DNA from: Chlorops oryzae
Taxonomy: Eukaryota; Arthropoda; Insecta; Diptera; Chloropidae
Assembly (NCBI GenBank): GCA_020466095.1
Contig: CM035806.1
Coordinates: forward strand, 126,970,393 to 127,034,392
Length of the DNA: 64,000 nucleotides
Direction: 5' to 3'
Made by a program: the position numbers and the translations under genes
Shown: in pieces, positions 1-11,143 of the stretch
Position numbering within the stretch: position 1 is the stretch's first letter
How the letters are laid out: the number at the start of each line of letters is the position of its first letter
The notes under the pieces: generated by a model
What the model was told of the DNA's origin: nothing
The model's database searches: none
The model's input: the letters and a program-made list of their open reading frames with translations, nothing else

Positions 1-93
1 ATAACGACTGTCGAAATGGGGAAAAGAGGTAAATATATGGTTGAAATAACTGAAATAACTGAACTAATGCATGAGTTTTCTTTATTTCTTTAG

Positions 94-826
94 GCAAAAG
101 AGAAAAAGAACGGAGTGGTCGAAGACTTCAGAAAATGTGCTGTTGGAGTTGTGGGAGGAGAGGATAAATCAACTCCGGGGAAACCGCAAGAACTCCCACG
201 TTCTTGCCGAAATGGAAGACGAGCTCTGCCAGAGAGGATTTATCGTGTCAAAGGAAGAAATAAAGAGCAAAATGCACAACTTAACTACGAAATATCGGTA
301 GGTATGAGTTGTGCAATGCTAAAAACAGTATTGTAATGCAATTTAATTACAGTGCTGAAAAGAACATTGTGGGACCATCTGGCGGGTCACCATCAGAGTG
401 GTGCCACTTCGACAAAATGAAACAGATTCTTAACCCATACAAAGCATTACACTTTGAATCTTTGGTAGAGGAAAGCATTGGTATGTACTTGTATTTGTTT
501 TGTTTTTTGTATGTTTTATTATTTTTCTTTTTCCTTCTTTTTTTGTATTTATGTACTATATAGAGTCACACGATATGTCCTCAATGTCAGGCCGGGCTGC
601 CTCATCCACTCCGACACCATTCTCAGAAGACAGTGTCTGCGAACCTGAAATTAAGAAGAAAAAATTAACATATCAGGAAACTGTGCTATTAAAAATTGAT
701 AAAATGAACGAGCAGATGGACAAGGAAGGTGCAAGTATGATCGAGTTGCAAAAGGAGCTTATAGATGTGGAAAGAGAGCGCAATAAAATTTTGAAAGACT
801 TTTTTGATTCATACAAACATAAATAA
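94..826 (+). CDS. Harbinger Myb/SANT-like DNA-binding protein (three visible exons)
   Basis: Companion protein of Harbinger transposons, expected to bind transposon ends and help import the nuclease into the nucleus. Exons inferred from frame and splice sites: 94-297 (after a TTTCTTTAG acceptor; donor GTAGGT), 353-480 (acceptor ATTACAG; donor GTATGT) and 564-826 (acceptor TATATAG; stop TAA). The first exon has the trihelix-like pattern EWS..EN.LLELW and ends KMHNLTTKYR. The second carries GPSGGSPSEWCHFDKM. The third is a charged helix rich in K and E with likely coiled coil. The start codon probably lies in an upstream exon ending at the GAAAAGAG donor just before position 30. The last 68 bp overlap the transposase 3' end on the other strand. 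Confidence 0.75.
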
Positions 827-2237
827 AGTACTTACTTAAAAATGTGGAAATCGCACTTCTTATTTCTTCTGCATTACCATCGTGGTCACTAAAAGTGTCA
901 ACAGATTGCGGTTGTTGCAATGCAGATGCGACTTCGGCCTCATTTTGGTCATTTGTCCATGTCTGGTTAATGAAGTCATTTCGCTCGTTGAGGAAGTTGT
1001 GAAGAACACAGCAGCATTTGATAATTGCATTGACATTTTTCAAATCGTTGTCAATGCCTTTACCGATTCTTCGGAATCGACCTTTCAATTGGCCAAACGC
1101 ATTCTCTACCACTCTACGAGCTTTTGAGAGATGGTAGTTGAATACTTTTTCCTTTGGAATTGCTGCGACATTAAAGGGATATGGCTTCATAACAAGCTTC
1201 GAGAAACGGAAAGCCGAATCGCCCAACAACAACACAGGAACGTTCACCCCACTTATGAGTTTTACTCTCTCCTTCAATATGGTGCTTTCGTGTAGAGCCT
1301 TCTTTAGCAAGGACTTTTCAAAAATTTGGGAGTCATTACAACGCCCCGGAGCCCCGACATTCACGTACATGAAGCGATATCTGCGGAAAAAGATTGGAAT
1401 GATTATAACATCTTTAAATTGCATTCACAAATATTACTTGAAATCAACTAAAGCAAAAAGAATGGTGGAGTACCAACCCTTATAGTTGTGGTAATCTGTT
1501 CCATCTTCTGCAGCAGGCTTGACTTCAATGTGGCAACCATCTGCACAAAATATTTACTTAAATGTATATTGAACACCGGAAATTATTGTGTCTCTTACCT
1601 ATCGCTCCGAGACATTGAGGAAATCCAAAGCGTTCAAACCCCTTCACACATTCTTCCACTTTTTCCGGCGTTAAAAACTGGCTTGGCATATATTCAGGTG
1701 CTAAGATCTTCCACACCTCTGTGCAGAAATCTTTCAATATTTTGCAAACCATTGTTTTGGACACTCCAAATAGTCTGCCAACCGTTTCATATTCTGCCGA
1801 TGATTTTAACGCATATAGAGCAATTGCCACTCGTTTTTTTAAAGGAATGCAATTCCTATAGAAGCTGTCCCTTTTTGCAATACCCTTCACTTTTGTGCAT
1901 AGTATTTCAAATGATTCCTTGCTCATCCGGAAGCTCTCTTTGAAGAAATTGTTATCATTTTTGGGCACATCCATTTCCCAAAACTTGCCGTGTCTTTGCT
2001 GTTATTAGGATACAAAGTTTTATTAATAAAGTAAAAATTGCAAATGGACTTTCTTACCTTCATCCATATAGTCCTCTTTCTTTTGGATTTGAGGGAAGTT
2101 TGCATTAACATCAAAACATTTCTTCTACGAATATTTTGAAGTCTCCGCAATTTCATCAGCTGAAATCTCTTATTATCGGCACTAAAAATCAAAGCCGAAA
2201 GCTTTGCAATCAAATTCTTTTCGCTGGAATTATCCAT
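759..2237 (-). CDS. Harbinger DDE nuclease transposase (HARBI1-like, four exons)
   Basis: DDE endonuclease that cuts and moves the element. Inferred exons on the minus strand are 2237-2058, 1998-1599, 1540-1438 and 1380-759. Each junction has GT and AG and keeps the frame. Exon 2 has the helix-turn-helix-like stretch with SAEYETVGRLFGVSKTMVCK. The first catalytic Asp falls at the exon 2/3 junction in GAIDGCHIEVKP. The second is in LLGDSAFRF and the Glu is in RRVVENAFGQLKGRFR, the usual HARBI1 order. The frame looks intact across the exons, so this copy may have been active recently. The arm 2 copy has lost exons 3 and 4 and part of exon 2. Confidence 0.85.
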
Positions 2238-2893
2238 TTATTGTTTTAATTTCAAGAATATTTGCAATTTGTGTTGTTCGTGTTTTGCAATGTTGCCAAT
2301 AGCAAAAATAAAAATTCCCTACAAACTACAAAAAATTCCCTAAAATACTTTAAACATGGAAAATTCGAAAAAAATTAAGAGTGCACGCAAGGCATAATCA
2401 AAAACAAAAAAAAAAAATACATTTTATCTGTTTTTAAAAAAAAAAACTACTTGTGGAATTGTGGTTATTATTGTAGATGCGCAAAACTAAAAAATTTTAA
2501 CTCGATACAAACAATCTTATTTTTCATTATTTTTGAATTTCTACTAAACTTTTTTTACACGTATAATTTTTATTTTGTCGTTTTAATTGATTGACAAGAA
2601 AATATATTCAAAATATATCTAATATTTTAGAATATACAAAAAATTCTCTACATTTTGCCGATTTTTCCCTTTTTCCCTTCAAGTGATTTTCCTACAAATG
2701 GCAACACTGCTTGCAATTGTAAATAAACAAACAGCTGTCAAACGCACTATTAGAAGCCTTTTGTCGTCTTTTATTGGGGACTATCGAAATAGAAAATCGA
2801 TATTTTTGATGTTTCGATATTCAACCCGCATCTCTATCTGTCAGCAATTTGAAGTCAAAGCGAACAACGTGTTTTTAAGTTAAAGTTACTAAT

Positions 2894-3313
2894 ATGCCTC
2901 CTGAAAAGAAAGAAATCGTCCCGAATGAAAGAAAAATTCTTATGGATTTGTGGAAAAAGGGGGTATCACTACGTCGGATTGGTCAAATCTCCAGTCGAAG
3001 TCATTCATCAGTCCAACGCGTTGTAAACACCTTCAAAGAGACCGGACGTTTAACTTCCAAACCTCGATCTAGTCGTCCAGCCAAGTTGAGCTTGAGAGAA
3101 ACTCGGTCATTGCTTAGATCTGTAAAGGCTTATCTCAAATTGACTGCATCAAAGATGGCACAGGATATAAGGGAAAAGTGTAATAAGTCGATAACACCCG
3201 ATGCAATTCGAAAAATTTTAAGGAAATATGGGTATCGTGGATGCGTAGCTCGCAAGAAGCCTCTTATAGGCAGGGCTTATAGAATACAACGGCTGGCTTT
3301 CGCTGAAACCTAT
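2894..3313 (+). pseudogene. Tc1 transposase, N-terminal half
   Basis: The ATG at 2894 opens a paired-like double helix-turn-helix domain typical of Tc1 transposases: residues 15-60 include LWKKGVSLRRIGQISSRSHS and VQRVVNTFKETGRL, then a GRPR-like linker (SSRPAKLS) and a second helix-turn-helix ending RKILRKYGYRG. The frame is cut after the codons for AET by the Gypsy-1 insertion. It resumes in the same frame at 12,265 if the retrotransposon and one copy of CCTAT are removed. No function is expected from this fragment alone. Confidence 0.9.
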
Positions 3314-3489
3314 TATAACGTATTGAATAAGAAATGCTACTTAGTGTAAATACCAACTTAACGTATTAACGTATCGAATAGACGTATGTACTTGTTATGT
3401 ACCAAGTACTAATGGTCATTGTACATCACCATGCCTTGAATAAAACTTCACTTCTTAATCATCATGAAAACCGATCGCAAGTCATTGTA
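3314..3489 (+). repeat. Gypsy-1 5' LTR, arm 1 (176 bp)
   Basis: It matches the LTR at 12,051-12,259 and both arm 2 LTRs. It starts TATAACG where the 3' LTR has TGAAACG, and ends CATTGTA. An AATAAAA-type signal lies near 3438. The flanking target duplication is CCTAT. Length equals both arm 2 LTRs. Confidence 0.85.
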
Positions 3490-3490
3490 A

Positions 3491-3506
3491 ATGGCGACGA
3501 TGTTAA
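3491..3506 (+). promoter_or_regulatory. Gypsy-1 primer binding site candidate
   Basis: TGGCGACGATG begins two bases after the 5' LTR. It resembles the TGGCGAC-type tRNA primer sites of several insect gypsy elements (from memory). The same sequence is present in arm 2 next to 41,423. The tRNA was not identified. Confidence 0.5.
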
Positions 3507-3599
3507 AAAAAACGAACGAAAATTAAAAATAAAGTGAAAGAATCTTCAAGAGTAAAAATATAAAGTGCAAGAAACTTTAAAAGTAAAAATTTTAATAAA

Positions 3600-6500
3600 A
3601 TGCCAGTGGAAGAAAATAAAGTTTCTGTTATTCAGACATCGAATGTTCCGGAGTTCTCGCCCACAAACGAAACGTGGGCAGTATGGCTAGAGAAATTACA
3701 AATCCATTTCTTGGAAATAAATTGCACCGCAGCAGATTCAAAGAAGGCAATTCTTTTAAAATCAATTGGAACGGATGCTTATAATTTGCTGCATAATTTA
3801 TGTTCACCAAAAAGTCCTCTTTCGAAGACATTTGAAGAAATTTGCGATATTCTTCGAACACATTTTACTCCGCCAACTATTGTCTTCAACGAACGGAAAT
3901 TATTTTTGCAGACATCATTGCAGACTACAGAAACGGTTGCACAATGGTATGCTAGAATTAAAATGCAAGCTCTTCATTGTACGCATCTAGAAGATTTTTT
4001 GAAAACGCAATTCGTAACTGGTCTTCCCGACAAAATATATGATCGTTTATGTGAAGAAGATAAAACAATCACCGTTGAACAGGCTTTTCGAAAAGCGATC
4101 ATAGCCGAAACTAAGATGGCGTCAAGGGCAACGGAGGTCAACTTCATCAAGGGCAAATCAAATGTTACAAGCGAAAGTCAAAAGAGAGACAAAAAAAAAG
4201 TAAGAACAACAACAACAACAATAAGAAAAACAACAGCAACAGTGAAAGAAACAACAGCAAATTGGAAAAAGGAAACAACAACAACAGCAATAACGCGTGT
4301 TCGCATTGCGGCGGTCAAAATCATGTGTCAGCAAAATGCCGGTACAAATCTTGCAAAAGATATAACTGTGGTAAAGTAGGACACTTGAAGAGTATCTGCA
4401 GAAACAATGGAAGAACTTCGGTTAAATTTCTTTCTAATGAAAATGATAATCAATATAATGTAAATTTTTTTGTTTTTAGTGTTACTGGTCACGGTTCAAA
4501 TGAGACATATAAATTAAGAGTACTCATAGATGGCACTCCAGTAGATGCCGATTGTGACACTGGATCACCCTGCACTCTCATTTCACGCAATTTCTGGAAA
4601 AAAAATAAAAACAAGTGAGTCTTTGAACAAATGTCAAACGCCATATGTGTCATACAGTGTGTGATAAATAAAAAATACTTGGAGAATATTGTGCAAGTGT
4701 TGAATTTAAAGGAATAAAAAAAAAATTAACTAATGTTGTAAGTGATTGTGATCGTGACAATCCACCACTTTTGGGAAGAAATTTCTTGAAATTGTTAGGT
4801 TTCGACTTAGTCCAGGTTAATACAATTTCAACACGAAATCTTTTACAAATTATAATGATTTAAAAAGGGAAATTTTGTGATGTTTTTAATGAAGATTTGG
4901 GAACGTATAATACAAACAAAATTTCTCTTCGAATTACTAATGAGGCCAAGCCAATAATTTTCAAGCCAAGAACGTTGCCTTTAGAATGGCGCGACAAAAT
5001 TGAAAGTCAATTACGCGAGTTAATAGCAAAAGGAATTCTTGAGCATGTTGATTCATCCGAATGGGGTACACCGTTGGTACCTATCTTAAAACCTGATGGT
5101 AATATTCGAATATGTGGCGACTATAAAGTCACCATCAACAAATATCTTGTTGATTTCCAATATCCATTACCAAAGATTGAAGAGATTTTTGCTTTATTAA
5201 GCGGGGGTGAACTTTTCACGAAGCTCGACTTGTCTAGTGCATACAACCAACTAGTTTTGGATGATGAATCACAAAAGTTATGTACTTGGAGTACACACAT
5301 AGGCATGCTGCGAATGAAACGACTACCTTTTGGCGTTAAGCCGGCTGCAGCAATCTTTCAGAAAACCATGGAAGATCTGTTCAGGGAAATTGAAGATTTA
5401 GTTGTTTACCAAGATGACATCACTGCCACAGGTAAAACGTTTCACAAAGCATTTACAAACACTCAAAACGGTTTTGGAAAAGTTGAAATTAGCTGGTCTT
5501 AGGTTGAATGTAAATAAATGTGCATTTTTTTAGGAAAGTATCAAATACCTCGGTTTTACGATAGACAAAAACGGCCTGAGCAAAAATAAGGATAGAGCTG
5601 AGGCAATTCTAAATGCACCGACACCCACAAATATAACAGAGTTAAGAGCAGTGATTGGATGTTTAACTATTACTCTAAATTTATTCAAAATTTCGCTCAA
5701 AAGCTAACCCCTTTATAGGCACTTTTAAAAAGGAATGTGAAATTCAAGTGGTCAAAAGAATGCGAAGAAGCATATAATATGATTAAACAAGAACTAACTT
5801 CAGAAAACGTTCTTGTGCATTTCGATCCAAAATATCCGATAGTTTTAACGACAGACGCATGTAACAATGCCATTGCTGGTGTTTTATCCCACAAATTTCC
5901 AAATGATGAAATCAAACCGATAGCATTCATTTCGCGTGCACTATCAAAAAGTGAATCCAATTATAGTACAATTGAGAAAGAGGCATTAGCGATTGTATTT
6001 TCCGTTACGAAGCTCAAGCACTTCTTGCTTGGTCAACGTTTTATTTTGAGAACTGATGACAAACCTCTTGTTATGATCTTTGGCGAAAATAAAGGTTAAC
6101 CAGTATTCGCAGCTGCAAGAATGCAAAGATGGCCTTTTATAATGTCAGGCTTTAAATATTCCATAGAATATGTCAAGGGCAAATACAATCAAGCTGATAG
6201 TCTATCACGAATTCCACAAATTTAAATTTCTTCTGAAGTTGAGGAATCGAATTACTTAAATTATGTTGAAAATGAAAACAAAATAAGACTTAGCTTCAAG
6301 CAAATACGGATTCACACACGAAGAGATCCTATTTTAGGAAAAGTTGCCATTGCAATAAGTCATGGAAACACAAATAATTTAAAAGGCGATGAATTCAAAC
6401 CGTACATAAGCAAGGGTATAGAATTGACAGTTGAAAAGGATTGTGTTATGTGGGGCTATAGAACAGTGGTGCCTACAAAATTAAGGGATGAAGTTCTATC

Positions 6501-7652
6501 TGAGCTTCACAGATCGCATTTAGGAATAGTGAAAACTAAAGATTTAGCACGTTCATATGTATGGTGGCCAAACATATACAAATGCATAGAGAGAGTTGTA
6601 AGAAACTGCTCATCATGTCAAGAACTGATGGCAAGTCCTAACAAGGCAAAACTAATTCCATGGAAACCATCTGAAAGACTCTGGAGTAGAATTCATGTCG
6701 ATTATGCAGGACCTATTAAAGATTTTTATTTTCTAATTTATTATTGATTCATACTCCAAGTGGACAGAATTATTTCAAACCAAACATATTACATCTAAAT
6801 TTACTATAAGTAAATTACGGGAATTATTTTGTCGATACGGTTTAGTAGATATACTAGTGAGTGACAATAGACGTCAATTCGTCTCACATGAGTTCGAACA
6901 ATTTTTGTCCATGAACAACATTGAACACATTTTAACGGCTCCTGGACATCCGGTAACAAATGGTCAAGCCGAAAATTTTGTAAAAACTTTTAAAAAGTCG
7001 ATGTATGCAATGGCCAAAAGCAACGATTTTTCATGCATTGAATATTTAGTGAATAACTTTCTTTTTGATTACCGCAACAGTATTCATTGTAGCACACAGG
7101 AAACACCCGTCAAGCTATTTTTAAATAGAACCGTCAAAACTAGATTCAATTTACTTAACCCTGTTACAGCTAGGGAAAACCAAATCAAAAGTAATGATAG
7201 AAATGTCAAACATTTTAAAGGTAAAAGAGAAATTGAGTTATTAAAAAAGGTGAAATTGTATTAATCCGTGATTATCAAAAAAATAAGCCAAGTTGGTCAC
7301 GAGCTAAAATAAAAGAAAAATTAGGTTTCAGGTCGTATACATGCACAATACTCCACAGTAATCGTGACATAAAGAGACATTTGGATCAAATTCGAGGCAT
7401 AAACGCACCCAGCACCTGCGAAAATGAGATTGCAACTGATACGGTGAACGATAACAACAGTGATAATGATGTCTACCATGATGCTGAAAATGAAGCTCAA
7501 TTGAACCAACCAAAAATTAGTTCGGATGATAAAAATCCCGAAGTTTCAGAGAACGTAGTACAAGTACAAATACACACACACAGCCTAGAATTAATGAAAG
7601 ATTAAGACCTAGAGAGGGAGGAAAAGTAATAAGTAGGCGTGGCTCTACATAA
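3600..7652 (+). pseudogene. Gypsy-1 gag-pol, arm 1 copy (frameshifted)
   Basis: The ATG at 3600 opens gag. Two zinc knuckles follow (CSHCGGQNHVSAKC, then a second CCHC near 4340-4400), then a protease with DTGS near 4555, RT with LVVYQDDI near 5400, RNase H starting VLTTDACNNAIAG near 5845, an HHCC integrase finger near 6505-6620, and an integrase D35E core (HVDYAGP, SDNRRQF, GQAENF) at about 6690-6980. The stop is at 7650-7652. Frame is lost several times, for example near 4190 in a run of A, at 4610-4890, 5500-5735, 6100 and 6740, so this copy cannot make a full polyprotein. A 9-bp deletion near 3980 is absent from arm 2. Confidence 0.85.
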
Positions 7653-7748
7653 TAATAATAAAAAAAAATTTAAAGAAACATTTTTTTAAATACAATATAT
7701 ACATATATAAGATTAAAAATGAATTGTTCAAAAAGAATTTATATACAT

Positions 7749-8066
7749 TAGAGTGGCCCAAATATGAGAAGTTGCTCGAATGTTTCGGGCCAAGGCGGAA
7801 ATTTGTTCGACTTTATAAGAGATTGGAAATGGTGCAGTTTCAACTAGATTGCGCAATATTTGGAGGAGCTCCAGAGGCTTGAAAGTCGGAAAAAGTTGAA
7901 TTTTTCGCATATTTTTGGGTAAAACACACCCTATCTTAAAAAGTATAAATTTTTGCCAACTTTTGTTTTTTGCTAAAGAAGGATTTACTAAATACACACT
8001 CAAAATGGGCTTACTCATTTAAAGCGCATTACAAATACTTGTAATACGATTTTTTTTGTGTTAGAA
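7749..8066 (+). repeat. Element D left terminal inverted repeat
   Basis: About 318 bp, near-identical in reverse complement to 11,498-11,829. A block of about 25 bp just inside the right terminus (around 11,795-11,820) is absent from this end. The repeat ends near GTGTTAGAACGAA. Confidence 0.85.
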
Positions 8067-8791
8067 CGAATTGTTGGCTTGACTGAGCTTTCAATAACAA
8101 AAGTGTAATTTTCTCAACTTTAGTGTAATTTTAAAGGTATACAATACTAAGCATTCTTTTTTGCCATTAAATTGCCTTTCTAACGAAATCAGTTATAATA
8201 AAATTGGTAACTACTGGACAAAGTTATGATACAAAATCCCATGATTTTTTACATTAATATTTTAACCCATTTAAAAGGCTTGCAAAAAAGCAACTTTATG
8301 TAACTTCTGCCATCAAAACTGATCGCAATTTTCAAAAAGACCATTTAACTTTTAAAACAAGCTCAAATTGAAGAGAATCGGTTGATATTTGCCGTTGCTG
8401 GGAACATTTTCGTACTGACCTGGTTTTTTGTAATGGCCTAATTTTGACTTTTTTCATTGCACAGCGTCCCTTGAAAAAAACTTGTATGAATTTGTAAAAA
8501 ATCTTATCCTTGCGCCTTAAGAGGATAAAATAACGGTTTGATAGGAACAAATTTTTCTGAAAACGGCTTACGAAAACCAAAGTTACAAGGGTTTTAAGAT
8601 GAGTAATTTTTCGATTTTTTCCCAAAATGCTGTTTTTAGCCCCCGATACAAGTAAGTATTCGTCATACAACGATATTAATTGAGCATGACTGAAAAGCTA
8701 TCATTGACTATCGATAGTCATAGTCCTTGGCGGAAAACTGGCATCGCCAGTCACTTTTCGCCCTCCTGGCGCATTTCACCATGCAAGATGG

Positions 8792-9424
8792 ATGGCTAAG
8801 GCAATATGCTGCTTAAAATTATATTTATTCAGAAATCAATTTCCCCTAAATGCTCTCGAATCGAAAGGAGTGCGGGATATTTGTCAATTTCTTATTAGCT
8901 TGTACGTTAAGGTTTGGTTTACCTCGCCAATGGCATTTGCCGCTCCACGTAACGATTTACAGTGCCTAATTGATTTACATATTTATCGTCTATTTGATAA
9001 AGAGCTTTCCACTGCAACAGTAAAAAAGATGTGCCGTCACTTATGGTACCTCGCAGAGGAAGTGGTTGGCTTATCATTTTTCGATGAATCAATTCCATTG
9101 CATATCAAGCAGAAAATGGTGGATTCCCTCAAGAGAAATTGCCATGATGGAAATTACCATTGTCACAATCATAACGTCATTACACCAGAAACTGTTGAAC
9201 TAATGAAATCAAAGACTTTGGATTATTTTGTCTCGATGAAAACCTCATCTTTTTTTAAGAGTTTTAATATTTCAATGGATTTTATGGATTATCACCCCTC
9301 ACTTTGGCCGCAGAATGAATCTTACATTCATGGTGCAGAAATTGTTAAGAAAATCAAGTATTACAGTATGGGAAAGCCTGTCAAAATGCTATTTGGCTCC
9401 AAATGGTGTGGTGAAGTTGAGTAA
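8792..9424 (+). CDS. Element D ORF1, unknown protein (210 aa)
   Basis: Starts MAKAICCLKLYLFRN. The middle (residues 45-110) reads like a folded helical domain: FAAPRNDLQCL, KKMCRHLWYLAEEVVGLSFF, then KQKMVDSL. I recall similar uncharacterised proteins from insects and Hydra that look transposon-linked, but cannot name the family. There is a His-rich patch NYHCHNHNV near residue 125. Arm 2 encodes the same first 155 residues with two substitutions. It may be the C-terminal part of a larger transposase whose N-terminus is missing. The stop TAA is at 9422-9424. Confidence 0.55.
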   Translation: MAKAICCLKLYLFRNQFPLNALESKGVRDICQFLISLYVKVWFTSPMAFAAPRNDLQCLIDLHIYRLFDKELSTATVKKMCRHLWYLAEEVVGLSFFDESIPLHIKQKMVDSLKRNCHDGNYHCHNHNVITPETVELMKSKTLDYFVSMKTSSFFKSFNISMDFMDYHPSLWPQNESYIHGAEIVKKIKYYSMGKPVKMLFGSKWCGEVE

Positions 9425-9576
9425 AAATCAGCTGACTGTCAAAAATAAGTCGAAGAATGTGCGATTTTTAAACATGCCGTAGCTTTATATTTTGACCCTT
9501 TTTAAGTAAAATTGAAGTTGCAAACAACAAAGTAGAGATACTCCTTCATTTAAGAGTACATTTGTGTATCTGCGAC

Positions 9577-10334
9577 CATATAGGACTATAGGTCTAACTC
9601 TTCTTCTTCCTAATCCCTGCAATGTGTTGGAGCTACGCTGCTTCAACATAGGCATATAGCATGAGGAAAAGAGAAGCATGCAATGGCAGCGAAATTTTTA
9701 GCTCTGCTGTGGTGAAATGCATTGCCACTTTTATTTTTAATTTTGGGAGATTTTCGAGTACATTACATATAAAATATCTACCAAACTCATAAAATCATAT
9801 GAAAAGCTTGAAAAATATAAAACTAATCAAAGAATCTCAATATCAAGGAGAAATAGATATTGTTTTTTTAGGCTTACCCTGTTTACATTACTTTTTGATC
9901 ACACTGTTTCAGCAAAAACACTAAATTCTATATACCATCAAATTCGTAGCCGTAGTCAAAAATGTATGTAAATTTATTACAAAATGAAAGCATTCGTGCA
10001 CATTAAGCAAAAACATAACCTATTACATTTATTAAAGTTTCAATTATGAACTTTTCAAGCTTTATAAAAAAACCGAGCCGACCCCGTGTTTCTTTCATAA
10101 TTTTCTTGCAGGTGGCATCATAGTACCCCTTTGTGTCTACCCGTATTGTTGTTGGTAGCTTTCTGGTGAATTTCTCGAAAGAGTTGAATTTCCTATTCCT
10201 GCTTAAGGTTTTTGTTGGTAGCTTTTTGGTGAATTTCTCGAAAGAGTTGAATTTCCTATATCTGCCTAATGGTGAATTTCTTATTAGCGGCAGAGGCTTT
10301 TCGACGTCGACAGTTAGACCTACAGTCCTACATG
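9577..10334. mobile_element. Element E, arm 1 copy: non-autonomous TIR element, 8-bp TSD
   Basis: TIR CATATAGGACTATAGGTCTA pairs with the complement of the right end (CATGTAGGACTGTAGGTCTA). The 8-bp target duplication TCTGCGAC lies at 9569-9576 and 10,335-10,342. Arm 2 retains the empty site near 34,688-34,705, proving the insertion boundaries. It includes a direct repeat of a GGTGAATTTCTCGAAAGAG motif at 10,165 and 10,229. No transposase is encoded. CA ends and an 8-bp duplication are compatible with P or hAT superfamily. Confidence 0.85.
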
Positions 10335-10876
10335 TCTGCGACCCCCGCAAATCAGTATTCAATATTGCGTTTAAATTGAACGACTTCGTCAGCGATGCAC
10401 AAATACTCTAAGCGCAAAGCTTTTACCGATACTGAACCGAGTACACAAAAGAGTTCTTAAAACATAATTAAACCAAATAAAAAGCAAGATAATTCGACAT
10501 AAAAGGAATTTATATATTTTTAAATTCATGTTTCAAAATGAAAAAAGTAAGGGTGTTATAGTAAAGCGAACCAGACCATAGTATACCCTACACAGATAAA
10601 CAGCTATATATTTTTTAATTGGAGGCTAAAACAAAGCTCAAATTCCTCATTTCACAAAAATGTGTCGAAAGCTTGTGACTTTACACAATTCAGATGATTT
10701 TTGAGGCAGACTCTAACGCTGGAGGTACCTCTAAAAATCGGCCGATTAAATCAATTTTTGTAGAGGATGTCAACGATTAAAAAATAAGTATTTATGCCGT
10801 CTTTGTTTTAAGCGCTATCTGAATTTTGGGTGTAAAACTCAATTTTCGAATAACGCTTTTTGGCGCGGCCACTTTT

Positions 10877-11143
10877 CTATATTTGGAATCTACATTTTAT
10901 GCCCTTAACTAAGTCCAAATAAATAATTCCACTATGTATTTCAAAAAATTTTGGTTTTAGGGCAGCATTTATAAAAATTATAAAAAACCCTACAACGAAG
11001 GGATACCTTTGAAAATCAGACAGACAGAAAGTCTCATTTCTAAAAGCTAAACGTTCAAATTGTAGTCGGTTACTATTTTCACCATCGATTTGCACTATTG
11101 ACTCGTTCCATTTGGCACCATCTGTTGTCCATGGATGCCACAC
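10877..11143 (-). CDS. Element D ORF2, hypothetical (88 aa)
   Basis: Small open frame starting MWHPWTTDGAKWNES. It is also open in arm 2 (33,387-33,653) with a few substitutions. That conservation may only reflect recent duplication of the arm. No motif recognised. It could be an exon of a D transposase on this strand, or chance. Confidence 0.25.
   Translation of the reverse strand: MWHPWTTDGAKWNESIVQIDGENSNRLQFERLAFRNETFCLSDFQRYPFVVGFFIIFINAALKPKFFEIHSGIIYLDLVKGIKCRFQI

Larger units (their letters stand above)
1..2749. mobile_element. PIF/Harbinger DNA transposon, arm 1 copy (left part outside window)
   Basis: The element encodes the two proteins typical of PIF/Harbinger: a Myb/SANT-type DNA-binding protein on the plus strand and a DDE nuclease on the minus strand, with their 3' ends overlapping. 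The right terminus ends AAACGCACTA at 2740-2749, followed by target-site bases TTA at 2750-2752. The arm 2 copy (42,164-43,906) shows the matching TIR and TAA duplication. Compared with arm 2, about 76 bp of subterminal right end is missing here, apparently deleted between two AAAC motifs. The element sits in the 5' part of a Tc1 element. Confidence 0.85.

Noticed and set aside
8332..8670. Minus-strand open frame of 112 aa in element D
   Set aside because: No motif. Although the frame is similar in arm 2, that follows from sequence identity of the arms.
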